From JAUWQU01 sp964564285 (lineage in GTDB: Bacteria; Planctomycetota; Phycisphaerae; SM23-33): DNA of 5,575 nucleotides. This document shows positions 5,276-5,575 of this stretch, in pieces (the stretch's first letter is position 1; the number at the start of each line of letters is the position of its first letter). Made by a program: the position numbers and the translations under genes. The DNA is taken from the NCBI GenBank assembly GCA_964564285.1, contig CAZMBZ010000322.1:1-5575 (forward strand). The letters are read 5' to 3'. The notes beneath the pieces were generated by a model that searched no databases, had not been told where the DNA came from, and saw only the letters and a program-made list of their open reading frames with translations.

Positions 5276-5384
5276 CAAAGTGTTCGCTCTCGTCATTTCT
5301 GCGGGCACTCGTCGCAGGCGGACAGACGCCCGGCTGCACGTCAGGCTTCTCGGAAGAAGTGGACTAAAAGGAAAGGGGAGTACA

Positions 5385-5575
5385 ATGAACGCCGCCGATA
5401 CACCGCCGACCGAACTCCAGCCGATCGAAATCCGCCCGGCCGACACGTCCCGCAAGTTGCTCTGCCGCGTGCTGCGCAGGGCCTTCTTTGCCTTTCTGTT
5501 GGCCGCGACACTTGCGTTGGTGGCTGCGCACTGGTTGCCGCTGAAGTACCGAGGCACGACCACGTTCATGCTACG
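5385..5575 (+). CDS. N-terminus of a probable Wzz/GumC-like polysaccharide chain-length protein
   Basis: The gene is cut by the right edge after 63 complete codons. An excellent ribosome site, AGGGGAG (5374-5380) in a purine-rich run from 5367, precedes the ATG by 4 nt. The first 30 or so residues are polar (MNAADTPPTELQPIEI) and end in basic residues (RKLLCRVLRR). A membrane helix follows (about 33-51, AFFAFLLAATLALVAAHW), then LPLKYRGTTTFML. A short cytoplasmic tail, one helix and an immediate P-x-x-Y-x-(G/A)-x-x-x-hydrophobic segment resemble the N-terminus of Wzz/GumC-type proteins, which set chain length or assist export in exopolysaccharide synthesis. The second helix and any kinase domain would lie beyond the window, so another inner-membrane protein with a periplasmic domain is possible. 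Confidence 0.6.
   Translation, partial: MNAADTPPTELQPIEIRPADTSRKLLCRVLRRAFFAFLLAATLALVAAHWLPLKYRGTTTFML

Noticed and set aside
5282..5384. Possible cyclic-di-GMP riboswitch before the Wzz-like gene
   Set aside because: The context would fit, but the conserved GEMM core sequences are absent; only a weak CGGGC/GCCCG pairing (5302-5306/5328-5332) is present.

Overview
The window looks like chromosome from a planctomycete, probably of the Phycisphaerae type. This is an inference from a PEP-CTERM tail of the form PEPASMALLGIGGL followed by five arginines, GC-rich codon use, a stand-alone TrpB2, and a small four-cysteine protein of a type I associate with that phylum. No tRNA, rRNA, CRISPR array, transposase or phage gene was seen. 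All supported genes are on the plus strand, in five short transcription units separated by structured intergenic DNA.

Layout. Bases 1-527 hold the 3' end of a secreted or surface PEP-CTERM protein, followed by a textbook intrinsic terminator (552-582). Bases 583-851 hold no supportable gene. A good sigma70-type promoter (852-880) and a leader of about 170 nt precede trpB2 (1058-2449), a full-length PLP-dependent TrpB-like enzyme with no trpA or other trp gene beside it. Between trpB2 and the next gene, an extended -10 promoter abuts a 14-bp terminator-like hairpin (2527-2572), so trpB2 readthrough could be stopped while a new transcript starts. A 92-aa four-cysteine protein follows (2595-2873).

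Bases 2874-3166 are non-coding but dense in perfect inverted repeats, some mutually exclusive. They lead into an exported HEXXH zinc metalloprotease (3167-4312). Only 7 nt after its stop codon starts a probable five-bladed beta-propeller protein of the GH43/GH32/GH130 glycosidase type (4320-5210), and the two are probably co-transcribed. A further promoter overlapping an inverted repeat (5225-5275) drives a gene cut by the window edge (5385 onward). Its N-terminus has one membrane segment and resembles a Wzz/GumC-like polysaccharide chain-length protein.

How the genes may work together. The PEP-CTERM protein, exported protease, glycan-type propeller and Wzz-like protein fit a cell-envelope or exopolysaccharide theme. 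PEP-CTERM/exosortase systems are known to co-occur with exopolysaccharide genes. The separate promoters mean this is a neighbourhood rather than one pathway, and TrpB2 is metabolically unrelated. I did not find a clearly new multi-gene system. The most unusual parts are the structured leader before the metalloprotease, the nested promoter/terminator after trpB2, and the uncharacterised protease/propeller pair.
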